A stretch of 64,000 nt of DNA. It comes from Terriglobales bacterium (GTDB lineage Bacteria > Acidobacteriota > Terriglobia > Terriglobales > Acidobacteriaceae). A program made the translations under genes and the position numbers. The notes under the pieces were generated by a model, which was given only the letters and a program-made list of their open reading frames with translations, searched no databases and was not told the origin of the DNA. The stretch is taken from contig JAICXB010000006.1 of NCBI GenBank assembly GCA_025980765.1, positions 1 through 64,000 of the forward strand, written 5' to 3'. Shown here in pieces: positions 34,786-43,851 of the stretch; within the stretch, counting starts at the first letter, position 1, and each line of letters opens with the position of its first letter.

Positions 34786-35271
34786 TCAGGAAGACCCAAG
34801 ATCGCCGGAGGTTGACCGAAGCAGACGGTACCTTCTAAACGAGATTCCGCCGACTGTCGGAAGCACTGTGGTCAACGCCGCAAGTACGAGCGGGCGAGCA
34901 GTCGTGTTGTGACGCGAGATCAATACCAACAAACAGCCTGCGCTTATCGAGATAGCTTTTAGCCAAACATTGCCTGTGCTACCACCTCGAAGCACCCCCG
35001 TACTGAACAGCAGTAGGGGTGTGAGGATCAGCCACGGCGTGAAGAAGCTAAATCCTCCGAGGAATACAGCAGTGGGGATGATCGCAATCACTGCGACAAC
35101 ACCTGCCGCTACATCCAGAAGGAAAGTGCCGAAGAAATATGACTCTTTCCCGTTGTAGCTCGTGATCATGCGTAGTCGAACATCTCTTGACTCATCTGAG
35201 CTGTTGTCTAGCGGGTTTGTCGCCACATATGTCCTTGTTGAGTTAGCTTGATCAATGGCTGCTCGCGCCAA
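34786..35271 (-). CDS. Small membrane protein, unknown
   Basis: 161 residues from a TTG at 35271, with three or four membrane segments (LLDVAAGVVAVIAIIPTAVF, FTPWLILTPLLLF, SISAGCLLVLISRH, ALTTVLPTVGG). An ATG at 35169 is an alternative start and would give 127 residues. The longer form overlaps the upstream gene's stop by 20 bp. No family was recognised. Confidence 0.5.
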   Translation of the reverse strand: MARAAIDQANSTRTYVATNPLDNSSDESRDVRLRMITSYNGKESYFFGTFLLDVAAGVVAVIAIIPTAVFLGGFSFFTPWLILTPLLLFSTGVLRGGSTGNVWLKAISISAGCLLVLISRHNTTARPLVLAALTTVLPTVGGISFRRYRLLRSTSGDLGSS

Positions 35272-35722
35272 CTGTTTTTCTAAAGGACATTGGGAAGCAA
35301 TCTCCCGGGCTTTCTGAGTGTACGATCTGTGGTTTTCCGAGAACGCTGGGAACGCTCGTTATCTCAGTAGCGAGCAGTCCATCATTATTATGAAACTGGT
35401 CAGCCCGCCAATTACCCACATTGACCAACTTCGCTCCAACATGTCCTTGAACGTCATAAAGATCATACGTCACTGGAATTTTCCGATCCTGAAACGAGGA
35501 GACGTAATCCGCGAAATTGGCTGATCCTAGGAAGGATGTTCTGCACTGACAATTCTCAGCAGAAGCACTTTGGCAGGGAGCAGAAAGCCAGATGAAATTG
35601 GGGCCGTAGTGAGGATCGCCACGGTGCCAATCCATTTGCAATGCCACCTGACCCACATGCCTCTGACACGCAACGGGGGTAAGAACGACAATCAGGGTCA
35701 ATACAGCAGCAATGGACTTCAC
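35252..35722 (-). CDS. Secreted or lipoprotein of unknown function
   Basis: 156 residues with a signal peptide (KSIAAVLTLIVVLTPVAC). The Cys after VLTPVA could be a lipidation site, although Pro at -3 is unusual. Four more cysteines (CQSASAENCQC and one near the end) suggest disulphides. No family was recognised. It overlaps the start of the downstream membrane gene if that gene uses its TTG. Confidence 0.55.
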   Translation of the reverse strand: MKSIAAVLTLIVVLTPVACQRHVGQVALQMDWHRGDPHYGPNFIWLSAPCQSASAENCQCRTSFLGSANFADYVSSFQDRKIPVTYDLYDVQGHVGAKLVNVGNWRADQFHNNDGLLATEITSVPSVLGKPQIVHSESPGDCFPMSFRKTVGASSH

Positions 35723-35755
35723 GGCGAGACTTTATCCAGTGGCGAAGGTCAGAAG

Positions 35756-35844
35756 TGGTGCCGGGAGGGGGACTTGAACCCCCACAGCCCTTTCGGGCCT
35801 GCGGATTTTAAGTCCGCTGCGTCTGCCAGTTTCGCCATCCCGGC
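35756..35844 (-). tRNA. tRNA-Leu (anticodon UAA)
   Basis: Minus-strand cloverleaf starting GCCGGGATGGCGAAACTGGC, with anticodon loop CTTAAAA (anticodon TAA) between GCGGA and TCCGC. A long variable arm (CAGGCCCGAAAGGGCTGTG) is as expected for leucine. T-arm GGGGGTTCAAGTCCCCC. CCA is encoded. 89 nt. Confidence 0.97.
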
Positions 35845-35901
35845 TCTCAGAACAAGCTCAATAGTAAAACGGCTTCGCAGATTGTGCGCTGGAGGAAAAA
35901 G

Positions 35902-36273
35902 TCAGCGGTTCGCTGCGCGCCGTCTTTTCCGAGTAGCAAGGCGGTTCACGCAAGCGATGAGTTCCTGGGCAAATTCATCGTCTGTCACACTGAGGTGAGA
36001 GTCAGCGGCGGGAATTGGCGCCGACAGCGAAGCCTGCAGTTCCAGAATTCTCGCGCCTGGGCAGTGTTCCCGTACTGCATTGGTGATGCGGAGTTTTTCT
36101 TTTCCCGGCAGATGATGACCGAGCACGGCAACCGAGAATTGCTCGCGCTTGCAGGCAGCAACGATTTGTCGCAGGTCTCGAACTGTGGTGACAGCATGGC
36201 CGGCACGCTCAAGAAGCATTTGCCGCGTCTGCATGACGGCATCGTCCATGCCAATGCAAAGCACCTTTGCCAC
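35902..36273 (-). CDS. Receiver-only protein without phospho-acceptor
   Basis: 123 residues with the receiver fold: VLCIGMDDAVMQTRQMLLER at the start, AGHAVTTV, and FSVAVLGHHLPGKEK, where the usual phosphorylated Asp (VLD) is Gly. The C-terminal helix ends in a basic tail, RKRRRAANR. It probably works by phosphorylation-independent binding. It lies next to tRNA-Leu with no kinase gene nearby. The same Asp-to-Gly change is in the LuxR regulator at 1180-1869. Confidence 0.7.
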   Translation of the reverse strand: MAKVLCIGMDDAVMQTRQMLLERAGHAVTTVRDLRQIVAACKREQFSVAVLGHHLPGKEKLRITNAVREHCPGARILELQASLSAPIPAADSHLSVTDDEFAQELIACVNRLATRKRRRAANR

Positions 36274-36409
36274 GCCAGCTCCCTAGAACAAGACTTACGC
36301 TTCGCACGGGTCGTGCCGAAAGCAACCCGACGTCGTGGATGAGTGCCTCAGGATTCTCAACTCTCCGTCAAACGATACTCTCAATAAAGCCGAATCGCGA
36401 ACCTGAATT

Positions 36410-36955
36410 TCAGGCCGACTGCTGTTTGAAGTGAAGTCCCTTCCGATAAAGGCCATCGCTGCCAACATCAAACACGCGATTGAAACGTGCGCGATAGTTC
36501 TCCAGCGCAGCATTGGCAGCGAGATCCATGAGCTGTTCCGGGCTGTAATAGCTTGTCAGCTCGCGGTAGAAAGCGTCGCCGACATTGGAAGGAGTGTCGG
36601 ACATCGCATCGGCCATGCGCAACAATGAAGTTTCCGATGGGACGAAGTGTTCATAATTGCCTTCGCGTATTGCGGAAATTTCGTCGTCGCTCAAACCGTA
36701 CATTCTGCCGCCGGCAGAATTGGCGTCGATTCAGAATGGACAGCCGACGCGCACGGCGGTGCGCAGCATCACCAGCGCGCGCAGCCGGGCTGGAACTTTC
36801 GCTTTATCGCCCAGGAGCCACTGCCCAAGAACATTGAACCAGAATAAGCGCGGCACTCGAGCCTGGATTTTCTGCGGCGTGAGATCGCGGCCCAGCATCT
36901 TGCGAACCTTCCGGAAGACCTGATGCATCAGAAACGACGTTTGCTTCGGCTCCAC
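36410..36955 (-). CDS. AhpD-like/carboxymuconolactone decarboxylase protein with in-frame TGA (CPFU)
   Basis: Read through TGA at 36731-36733, the frame gives 181 residues of the AhpD/CMD family: RALVMLRTAVRVGCPF-TGA-IDANSAGGRMYGLSDDEI, then a helical C-terminus (EQLMDLAANAALENYRARFN). Family members have CPFC here, so TGA replaces the second redox cysteine, and selenocysteine is likely. A hairpin suited to a bacterial SECIS follows at 36702-36720. The start is uncertain: GTG 36955 is in frame, but the best ribosome site (AAAAGGAG) serves ATG 36974, whose frame is off by one. Deleting one T would give MARVEGVEPKQ, a normal N-terminus. Alternative: pseudogene with two lesions. Confidence 0.6.
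36702..36720 (-). promoter_or_regulatory. Candidate bacterial SECIS hairpin (AhpD-like gene)
   Basis: On the minus strand, ATTCTGCC, loop GGC, GGCAGAAT: a perfect 8-bp stem with a G first in the loop. The loop begins 19 nt after the TGA, within the 16-37 nt window used for bacterial SECIS elements. It lies inside the coding frame (NSAGGRM). Confidence 0.5.
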
Positions 36956-37131
36956 TCCCTCGACATCGTGCCATAGTCAGCTTCTCCTTTTTATGACGAT
37001 TATTCTTCAATTGCCGTTACATTAGATGTGCTCGGGGAAACGAAGTCGCACTCTTCCGAGAGGCCCAAATCGGAAATGCCTGCTGTTTTTGAGGCTCGGG
37101 ATTTTCCTATCCCCTTCTGCGAGGCTGACAC

Positions 37132-38139
37132 GTGTACTGGCTGATCACAAACCGTAATGTTCAGGCCGATGGCTTTGGCGATGAGTTTGCCGATTTGTCG
37201 TTTTGGAATAATCCGACTGGTGGGCCCGTGAGCCGGTTTCAAAGCTGGAACCGGCTGGCAGACATTAGCGCCTTCCGCGATGAACTTCTCAAGCTCACCG
37301 CTGCCTTTCCCGATCCTCTGACCACACCTCCCGAACAGCAGAAGCACGTGACTTTTTTCGTTCACGGGTACAACGAGACGTGGTCAGCAGCCTGCATAAG
37401 GTACGACTCAATCGTGCAGCATCTGTTCACCGGCGCCGATTCCATGGGAGAGTGCATTCTCTTCTCCTGGCCGTCGGAGGGAAATACTCTCGGCTATTTG
37501 CCCGATCGCGGCGAGGCCCGTGAATCGGGAGAGGACTTCGCCGATGTCCTCAGCGAGCTGTATGACTGGCTGAGTGCGAACCAGCGCATGGCAGCCCAGG
37601 ATCCGACCAAGGCCTGCCGCGCCCAGACCTCAGTGATTTGCCACAGCATGGGCAATTACCTGCTCGAGAATGCGATGAACATCGCGTGGACGCGCAAGAA
37701 CCGTCCGTTGCTGGTAAGCCTGATCAATCAGTTGCTGATGGTGGCGGCAGATGTGGATAACGATATCTTCCGCTCCGGCGATGCGGTGAGCAAAGGCGAC
37801 GGCGAGGGCATCGCCAACCTGACCTATCGTGTAAGCGCGCTCTATAGCGGGCGCGATTCCGTATTGGGAATCTCCGCCGGCATGAAGCATTTTGGCAAGC
37901 GCAGGCTGGGCCGCAGCGGCCTGGACATGACCTGTCCCGTGCCGGACAATGTGTGGGACATTGATTGTTCTGCGCTGATTCCTCCAGCAGTCGGAGGCAT
38001 GCAGGTACACAGCGCCTATTTTGAGGTGCAGAAGTGCTATGACCTGATGCGCGCGCTGCTGCAAGGCATCGATCGCAGTGTGCTAATCGGCCGCGGCCTA
38101 GTACCGGCTGCGCTGAGCAAGAGCCAAACCGCTGGATAA
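37132..38139 (+). CDS. Alpha/beta hydrolase, DUF900-like
   Basis: 335 residues from GTG 37132. Motifs: FFVHGYNETW (oxyanion loop, ~residues 78-87), the nucleophile elbow ICHSMGNYLLE (Ser ~172), the acidic VAADVDNDIF and the His of MQVHSAYFEV. This is the pattern of DUF900-type hydrolases. No signal peptide, so probably cytosolic. Substrate unknown. It is divergent from the AhpD-like gene with ~175 bp between. Confidence 0.8.
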   Translation: MYWLITNRNVQADGFGDEFADLSFWNNPTGGPVSRFQSWNRLADISAFRDELLKLTAAFPDPLTTPPEQQKHVTFFVHGYNETWSAACIRYDSIVQHLFTGADSMGECILFSWPSEGNTLGYLPDRGEARESGEDFADVLSELYDWLSANQRMAAQDPTKACRAQTSVICHSMGNYLLENAMNIAWTRKNRPLLVSLINQLLMVAADVDNDIFRSGDAVSKGDGEGIANLTYRVSALYSGRDSVLGISAGMKHFGKRRLGRSGLDMTCPVPDNVWDIDCSALIPPAVGGMQVHSAYFEVQKCYDLMRALLQGIDRSVLIGRGLVPAALSKSQTAG

Positions 38140-38283
38140 TGCAGCGGATCCTGGAAAAACCCAATTCTCCTGGCCAAACATCCGACCTCGGGTTGTTTCG
38201 AAGAGCTCCATTTGGGGCTATTCAGATAAATTAAGGTTCACGTACGATCCAAGATTACAGGCGCATTGCCCGGCCGAGGGCAA

Positions 38284-38907
38284 TTAGTGCTGCGCAGCGC
38301 TCGACGATGGTTTCTTCACTTTCGGCTGAGGTCTCTTATGCGAGCCTTTTCTGTGCTTCTCCAAAAGAAGCTGGCCACCAATGATGATGTGTGGATCGAT
38401 GTCATCACCGCCCGGATTGGGACCGCCTTCAATGTGGATACTGTGCTTAAAGCACCCTTGTTTAGGGGCACACAGACTGACAACTGCACTCTGGGTCACA
38501 TCTGATTGCTGGTTTTGCGGTGGGTAATTGTCAAAAGCTTCGCCATCGCCGGGTTTCGCATCGAGGCATTCCTGGTGAGATGATGACTTGGGAACTCGCT
38601 GGAATTTCGCTTTGAACTTGAATTTCCTGGGCGCGTTGGTACTACTGTCGAGAAGATCGCTTATCCAAACGACTTTTTCCCCGTTGTACACGTTGATTGC
38701 AGCGAAATCGTTATCCTTAAGGATATTCAAACACGTTAGGGGAATCGTACAGACAGTGTTGTCGCTGTTGGGTTGCGGGCATTGGATGATGTTCGGCATT
38801 CCGGGTTTTATATCCACGCCGCATGGAAAAGAGGGAGGGGGCACATCCTGCGGGAAAGCAGGCGTGACGAATGCAAGGAGCCCAAGCAGCATCAGATAGA
38901 GTTTCAT
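38284..38907 (-). CDS. Secreted Cys-containing protein, unknown
   Basis: 207 residues with signal peptide KLYLMLLGLLAFVTPAFPQ. The mature part has six or more cysteines (FPCGVD, IIQCPQP, TVCTIPLTC, QECLD, SLCAPKQGC), a GGPNPGGDDIDPHIIIGG stretch and a Lys-rich tail. GGAG precedes the ATG. No family recognised. It lies 38 bp downstream of the kinase gene on the same strand. Confidence 0.6.
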   Translation of the reverse strand: MKLYLMLLGLLAFVTPAFPQDVPPPSFPCGVDIKPGMPNIIQCPQPNSDNTVCTIPLTCLNILKDNDFAAINVYNGEKVVWISDLLDSSTNAPRKFKFKAKFQRVPKSSSHQECLDAKPGDGEAFDNYPPQNQQSDVTQSAVVSLCAPKQGCFKHSIHIEGGPNPGGDDIDPHIIIGGQLLLEKHRKGSHKRPQPKVKKPSSSAAQH

Positions 38908-38945
38908 GGGAGTTCTCCTTTTGTGTTATTGCGAATAAACGAAGT

Positions 38946-41516
38946 TTACCTCGTTATATCTTTGTAACCGGGCTCACTCTTCAGCACATCGAGTTCAGGG
39001 GTGCGTTGTATTTCGGAGATAGAGTAGCCCTGCGCAACCGCTTGCCGCAACCAGGACACGGCGGCTTTCCTATCGCCGAGTTGGGCATGAACGATGGCGG
39101 CAAAGTATAACGTTTCTCCATCGTTTGGGCTAGCAAGAACAGCCTCTTGCAGATTCCGGATTGCTGCGCCGCTTTCACCAACCATCGCGTGATACTGCGC
39201 CGACAACAAATGAGCATCGGCGTCTTTGGGATTAATTCTTAGCTCCTCGTTGGCAAGAGCGATGGCCTGCAGGTATTGACCGCGAGCCAGGTTCCGTTTT
39301 GGAAAATACCAGTAGTAGGCCCGAGCTAAATTCCCGTGAGCCTGGATCTGTCGCGGGCCGAGCACAACAGCCTGTTCGAATGCGGCAATCGCTTCGGGGA
39401 AACGGCGTAGCGCAAAATAGCTGTTCCCGAGATTGTTATAGGCCTGATACGAAGGACGTAAATCGATGGAATGGCGCAGCGCAAGCAACGCTTCCGGGTA
39501 GTTCCCCGCAAGATAGTGAGTCCCGCCGAGGCTAGCCCAGTATGCAGCGGCGCGAGGAGCCAAAGTGGTTGCTTTCTCGAGCGCCCGCGCGGCTTCTTTG
39601 TACCGGGCCTGATGACTGTAGAAGACCGCCAGTCGGTCATAGCCAACGGCATATTGCGGGCGAATCTCAATTGCCTTTTCGTAAGCCTGTTCGGCTTGCT
39701 TGCTCCTTCCGAGGCGCTCATAAGCAACCGCTAGGTTTCCGTACGCCTCATCATTCTCAGGGTCGTCATTAATGGCAATCTGAAAGTCTGCCGCTGCTTG
39801 TTCGTAATCTCCGGTTGTGAGTTTCAAGGTACCAAGACAGATGCTGCCGGCAGGAAGCCGAGAATCGAGAGACATTGACTGCTCACATGCTTCGCGAGTC
39901 TGATCCACGAGGCTTGCATCCTTTTCATGCCTGTATTTCTCCAGAAGGCCAATTCCAAGAGAGGCGTATGCATCGGCATAACCTGGATCGATCGCGAGAG
40001 CCTGCCGGAATTGAGAAATGGCGTCATCCACCTCTTCCGGATTTGCTTCATTCTGTAGTAAGCCGCGTCCTCTGAGGTAGAAGCGGAATGCTTCCGAGTT
40101 GGTCGTCCCGTGCCCGCCGGCTCCGATCTCCTTGTGTATTTCGATCTCCAGCATCTGCACGGCCACAGAGATTACCTGATCCTCCAGTTCGAACGGATTG
40201 GAGGAATCGGTGCTTAGGCTGGCAGCCCGAACCAGCCGGCCCGTGCCTGTGTCAACAAGATCAAGATTCACGCGAGTGTGTGCGGCTACCTGCTGTATTT
40301 GCCCGTCCAAAACCAGGTTCACGCCCAATTTCTTGCTTGCGTCTTCAGCGCCATTGACGTGCTGAGTGCGAAGTTCGCTGGGAGAAACGATCTGCACCGG
40401 CTGTGCGCCGGTGATCTCCATCAGCTTTGACGCTATCGCATCCGTGAGTCCTTCATTGAATGCGGCATCGGTGGGTTGGGACCCGGTGCTGCGAAATGGC
40501 AGGACAGCAACATATCGGTTCTGTGGCACGGGATGAAGTTGGCGATCGAGCCAGCTTGAGATGCGGCTTCGTTCGACGACTCCGGCAATTGCCGCCGCTG
40601 TGAATACGGCAGCGGTGACGCCAATCTGAATTCTGGTTTTCAGGCGCTTAGCGCGCTGGGCTGCGCCTGATGCCAACGCTTCCACATCTACCAGCATTTC
40701 GCGGGCGGACTGATAGCGACGCTTCGGGTCCTTCTCCATGGCTTTGAGGATCACGCGCTGGAGTTCGCCGCCGATGCCTTTACTAATGCGGTTCGGAGCC
40801 GGCACAGGACGGTTCAGGATGGCGTCGATCAGCGTCGCTCCGGAGGCGATGAATGGCAGCCGTCCAGTCGCCATCTGGTAAAGCACTACTCCGACGGCGT
40901 ACAGGTCGCTGCGCGGGCTCAACGCCAATCCCCTGACTTGCTCCGGAGACATGTATGCCAGGGTGCCGGCAAATACAGTGTTGTGGGTCTCAGTCGTAAA
41001 ATCGGGCAGGGTGCCATCCGAATCTTCGAATTGGGCCAGGCCAAAATCGAGGATCTTCAGGAATCCATCGGATGAAAGCCGCAGGTTTGAAGGCTTGAGA
41101 TCGCGATGGATAATTCCCTTCTCATGAGCGGCGGCCAGTCCGCGGAGCAACTGCGCGCACAGCATGATGGCTTCGCTCTGAGATACAGGGCCGTGGGCGA
41201 GCAGTTCGTCGAGTCCCATTCCGGGAATCAGTTCGACGACGAGAAAGTCCCATTGCTCAAGAGAATCGAACTCGAAGATGGTTTCTATATTGGGATGGCT
41301 GATGCGCGAGAGCGCCAGGGCCTCATTGCGCACGCGATGACGAGCCAGAGAACTGCGAACGGTGCCGGGCGCGAGAATTTTGATGGCAACATCGCGTTCC
41401 AGGCGTTCGTCGTGCGCGCGATAGACCACTCCCATTCCGCCCACGCCGATTTGCTCGACGATGCGATAGCGCCCAAGCATGCCGCCGGACTGAATAAATG
41501 GAGATGGAGCCGCCAT
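38946..41516 (-). CDS. Ser/Thr protein kinase with FlgO-like and TPR domains
   Basis: 856 residues. N-terminal PknB-type kinase: IGVGGMGVVYRAHDE loop (~24-38), VAIKI lysine, IIHRDLKPSNLRLS catalytic loop and DFGLAQ; all key residues are present. One membrane helix follows (GVTAAVFTAAAIAGVVE, ~300). The outer part has a FlgO/adenylate-cyclase-associated domain (YVAVLPFRSTGSQPTDAAFN) and about ten TPR units to the C-terminus. It is a membrane-bound kinase whose external TPR domain probably senses or binds partners. This layout is common in Acidobacteria. A possible operon partner is the secreted protein downstream. Confidence 0.93.
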   Translation of the reverse strand: MAAPSPFIQSGGMLGRYRIVEQIGVGGMGVVYRAHDERLERDVAIKILAPGTVRSSLARHRVRNEALALSRISHPNIETIFEFDSLEQWDFLVVELIPGMGLDELLAHGPVSQSEAIMLCAQLLRGLAAAHEKGIIHRDLKPSNLRLSSDGFLKILDFGLAQFEDSDGTLPDFTTETHNTVFAGTLAYMSPEQVRGLALSPRSDLYAVGVVLYQMATGRLPFIASGATLIDAILNRPVPAPNRISKGIGGELQRVILKAMEKDPKRRYQSAREMLVDVEALASGAAQRAKRLKTRIQIGVTAAVFTAAAIAGVVERSRISSWLDRQLHPVPQNRYVAVLPFRSTGSQPTDAAFNEGLTDAIASKLMEITGAQPVQIVSPSELRTQHVNGAEDASKKLGVNLVLDGQIQQVAAHTRVNLDLVDTGTGRLVRAASLSTDSSNPFELEDQVISVAVQMLEIEIHKEIGAGGHGTTNSEAFRFYLRGRGLLQNEANPEEVDDAISQFRQALAIDPGYADAYASLGIGLLEKYRHEKDASLVDQTREACEQSMSLDSRLPAGSICLGTLKLTTGDYEQAAADFQIAINDDPENDEAYGNLAVAYERLGRSKQAEQAYEKAIEIRPQYAVGYDRLAVFYSHQARYKEAARALEKATTLAPRAAAYWASLGGTHYLAGNYPEALLALRHSIDLRPSYQAYNNLGNSYFALRRFPEAIAAFEQAVVLGPRQIQAHGNLARAYYWYFPKRNLARGQYLQAIALANEELRINPKDADAHLLSAQYHAMVGESGAAIRNLQEAVLASPNDGETLYFAAIVHAQLGDRKAAVSWLRQAVAQGYSISEIQRTPELDVLKSEPGYKDITR

Positions 41517-41552
41517 GGGGAAATGTCAGCGCCAATCGTAGGCGGGATGTCT

Positions 41553-41714
41553 CTTATAAGCAATAAGCAATAGGCAATAAACGGTACGCGAAAGGCAGAC
41601 ACGCAACTTCCCAAACCAAACGTCGCGCCTGTCGGTAGTTGCTGATCGATGGACGGCTTACTGACCCATCGTCTATTGCTTATCGTTTATTGCCTACTGC
41701 TTACCGCCCACTGC
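41553..41714. repeat. GCAATAAGC element upstream of rph
   Basis: Left arm TATAAGCAATAAGCAATAGG plus CAATAAACG; right arm GTCTATTGCTTATCGTTTAT and TGCCTACTGC. The arms are inverted with a core of ~80 bp. It ends 21 bp before the rph start. Confidence 0.75.
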
Positions 41715-41735
41715 ACTGCCGGTAGAATCGAACCC

Positions 41736-42461
41736 ATGTCCTATCGCAGCGATAATCGCACCCCCGAGCAGATGCGTCCCGTGCGCATCACTCCGGATTA
41801 CATAGCCATGGCCGAGGGTTCGGCTCTGATTGAGGTGGGCCATACGAAAGTGATTTGCACCGCCTCCATCGAGGAGACGGTCCCCGGATTTTTGCGCAAC
41901 AGCGGCAAAGGATGGATTACCAGCGAATATGGAATGCTTCCCCGCGCCACTCTTACGCGGACCGCGCGCGAGTCGAGCCGCGGGCGAGTTGGTGGACGGA
42001 CGCACGAGATCCAGCGGCTGATTGGGCGCTCGCTCCGGGCCGTCGCGGACCTTACGCTCTTCGGCGAACGAACGATATATCTCGATTGCGACGTGATTCA
42101 GGCGGACGGCGGCACGCGCACGGCCTCAATTACCGGCGCTTATGTGGCCTTGGCGTTGGCGGTAAAGCGTCTGCTCGCGGCTGGAACTTTGAAGAAGTCT
42201 CCTCTGCGTGACATGGTCGCCGCGACCAGTGTAGGCATTGTGGACGGGACGGTGCTACTCGATCTGGCCTATGAAGAGGATTCCCGCGCCGAAGTGGACA
42301 TGAACCTGGTAATGACCGGCGCCGGCCGTTTTGTAGAGGTCCAGGCCACGGCCGAACAGGTGCCGTTCAACGACGCGCAGTTGGGCCAACTGCTCGGCTT
42401 GGCAAAACGGGGCATCACGGAATTGATGTCCTTGCAAAAAGCCGCCCTGGAATCGGCTTGA
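41736..42461 (+). CDS. rph: Ribonuclease PH
   Basis: 241 residues, normal length. Motifs: [47 protein letters not shown], the [20 protein letters not shown] segment and [20 protein letters not shown], which includes phosphate-site residues. It trims tRNA 3' ends using phosphate. The frame is open upstream from 41649, but that part is repeat sequence; ATG 41736 gives the family N-terminus. Confidence 0.96.
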   Translation: MSYRSDNRTPEQMRPVRITPDYIAMAEGSALIEVGHTKVICTASIEETVPGFLRNSGKGWITSEYGMLPRATLTRTARESSRGRVGGRTHEIQRLIGRSLRAVADLTLFGERTIYLDCDVIQADGGTRTASITGAYVALALAVKRLLAAGTLKKSPLRDMVAATSVGIVDGTVLLDLAYEEDSRAEVDMNLVMTGAGRFVEVQATAEQVPFNDAQLGQLLGLAKRGITELMSLQKAALESA

Positions 42462-42550
42462 GTAGCATCCGCAAGCGCATTAGGCTACAATCGCGGGCTG
42501 CTTGTGCTGGCTAGGGACTGCTGGCAAAACCAAAAACAAGGCAAAAGCTT

Positions 42551-42700
42551 CAACACGGATGAAACGGATCAAAACGGATTTCACGGATTTGGGCTCTTTG
42601 TTTTTGAATCCGTGCAGTCCGTGCTCATCTGTGGAATCCGCGGTAGATTTTTGATTTTGGTTTTGCTAGCAGCCAGTAGCCAGGAGCTAGCAGCTAATAA
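42551..42700. repeat. ACGGAT inverted arrays plus CTAGCAGC array
   Basis: Left arm CAACACGGATGAAACGGATC plus AACGGATTTCACGGATTT; right arm GAATCCGTGCAGTCCGTGCT plus GGAATCCGCGG (to 42650). A second, one-sided array, GCTAGCAGCCAGTAGCCAGG and AGCTAGCAGCTAA, follows at 42665-42700 and ends just before the aldolase ribosome site. Confidence 0.75.
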
Positions 42701-42711
42701 GGAGGATTCCC

Positions 42712-43731
42712 GTGAAATTTACACCCGGAAAGCTTGCCGGCATGAAAGCCGTCTCCGATTCACGCGGCGTGATCGCCGCCGCCGCCATGGACCAGCGCGG
42801 TTCTCTGCAAAAATCGCTGGCAAAAGAAAAAGGCGTGCCTGACGTGCCTGTCAGCATGCTCGAAGATTTCAAGGCCATCGTCACTGAGGTACTCACGAAA
42901 TATGCCAGCGCCATTCTGCTAGATCCGGAATTCGGGCTGCCGGCTGCGAAGCGTCGCAATAAAAATGCTGGATTGCTGCTGGCCTACGAGAAAACCGGTT
43001 ACGACAATACTCGCGCGGGCCGCATCCCCGACCTGCTGGACGGATGGTCAGTTCGCCGCCTGAAAGCGGCCGGCGCCGATTGCATCAAAATCCTTCTTTA
43101 CTACTCACCCTTCGACTCCAAAGAAATTAACAACATGAAGCATGCCTTCGTAGAGCGCATCGGCGACGAGTGCGCCGGTCAGGACATTCCTTATTTCCTG
43201 GAGTTTGTCGGATACGATCCCTCGGGCGGCGACGAGAAAGGCATCGAATATGCCAAGCGGAAACCTGAGAGCGTGATCCGCAGCATGGAGGAGTTCACCA
43301 AGGACCAGTACTCGGTCGATGTAATGAAGGCGGAAGTCCCCATCAACATGAAGTTTGTGGAAGGCGTGAAGAGCAACATCGGCAAAGGCTCGGCCTACAC
43401 GCGTAAGGAAGCCATTGAGCTGTTCCGAAAATCGGCTGCGGTATCGAAGAAACCATTCATCTATCTCTCAGCCGGAGTCAGCAACGACGAGTTCGCCGAA
43501 ACTCTGGAATTGGCAGCGGAGTCGGGCGTGAAGTTCAACGGCGTGCTGTGCGGACGCGCCACCTGGGCCAACGGTGTGCCGGTCTTCGCTAAGCAGGGGG
43601 AGAAGGCGTTTATCAATTGGATGAACACCGAAGGTGTCGCCAACATCAGCAATGTGAATGAAAAGCTGAAGGCAGCCACCCCGTGGTATGACGCCTATGG
43701 CGTTAAAACAGAGGCGGCCCTGGCGGGATAA
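42712..43731 (+). CDS. lacD: Class I tagatose-1,6-bisphosphate aldolase (LacD family)
   Basis: 339 residues from GTG 42712, with AAGGAGG upstream. LacD features: GVIAAAAMDQRGSLQKSL near the N-terminus, ADCIKILLYYSPFD, and SVDVMKAEVPINMKFVEG, whose Lys is the likely Schiff-base residue; FIYLSAGVSNDEFAETLELA is late. It splits ketose bisphosphates (tagatose-1,6-bisphosphate; these enzymes also accept fructose-1,6-bisphosphate). With no other tagatose genes around, it may serve as the glycolytic aldolase. Confidence 0.85.
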   Translation: MKFTPGKLAGMKAVSDSRGVIAAAAMDQRGSLQKSLAKEKGVPDVPVSMLEDFKAIVTEVLTKYASAILLDPEFGLPAAKRRNKNAGLLLAYEKTGYDNTRAGRIPDLLDGWSVRRLKAAGADCIKILLYYSPFDSKEINNMKHAFVERIGDECAGQDIPYFLEFVGYDPSGGDEKGIEYAKRKPESVIRSMEEFTKDQYSVDVMKAEVPINMKFVEGVKSNIGKGSAYTRKEAIELFRKSAAVSKKPFIYLSAGVSNDEFAETLELAAESGVKFNGVLCGRATWANGVPVFAKQGEKAFINWMNTEGVANISNVNEKLKAATPWYDAYGVKTEAALAG

Positions 43732-43755
43732 CTTTTGCCCTTTGAGCCAACAGCT

Positions 43756-43842
43756 TTGAACACGGAGGCCACGGAGAGCGCAGAGGAAAAACACATTAAA
43801 TTTCTTGGTTCCTCGGTGACCTCCGTGTCCTCCGTGTTAAAT
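43756..43842. repeat. CACGGAG element between aldolase and peroxiredoxin-like genes
   Basis: Left arm TTGAACACGGAGGCCACGGA plus GCGCAGAGGAAAA; right arm GGTTCCTCGGTGACCTCCGT plus TCCTCCGTGTTAAAT. Short core of ~16 bp. It lies between convergent genes. Confidence 0.75.
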
Positions 43843-43851
43843 GATTTTTCT

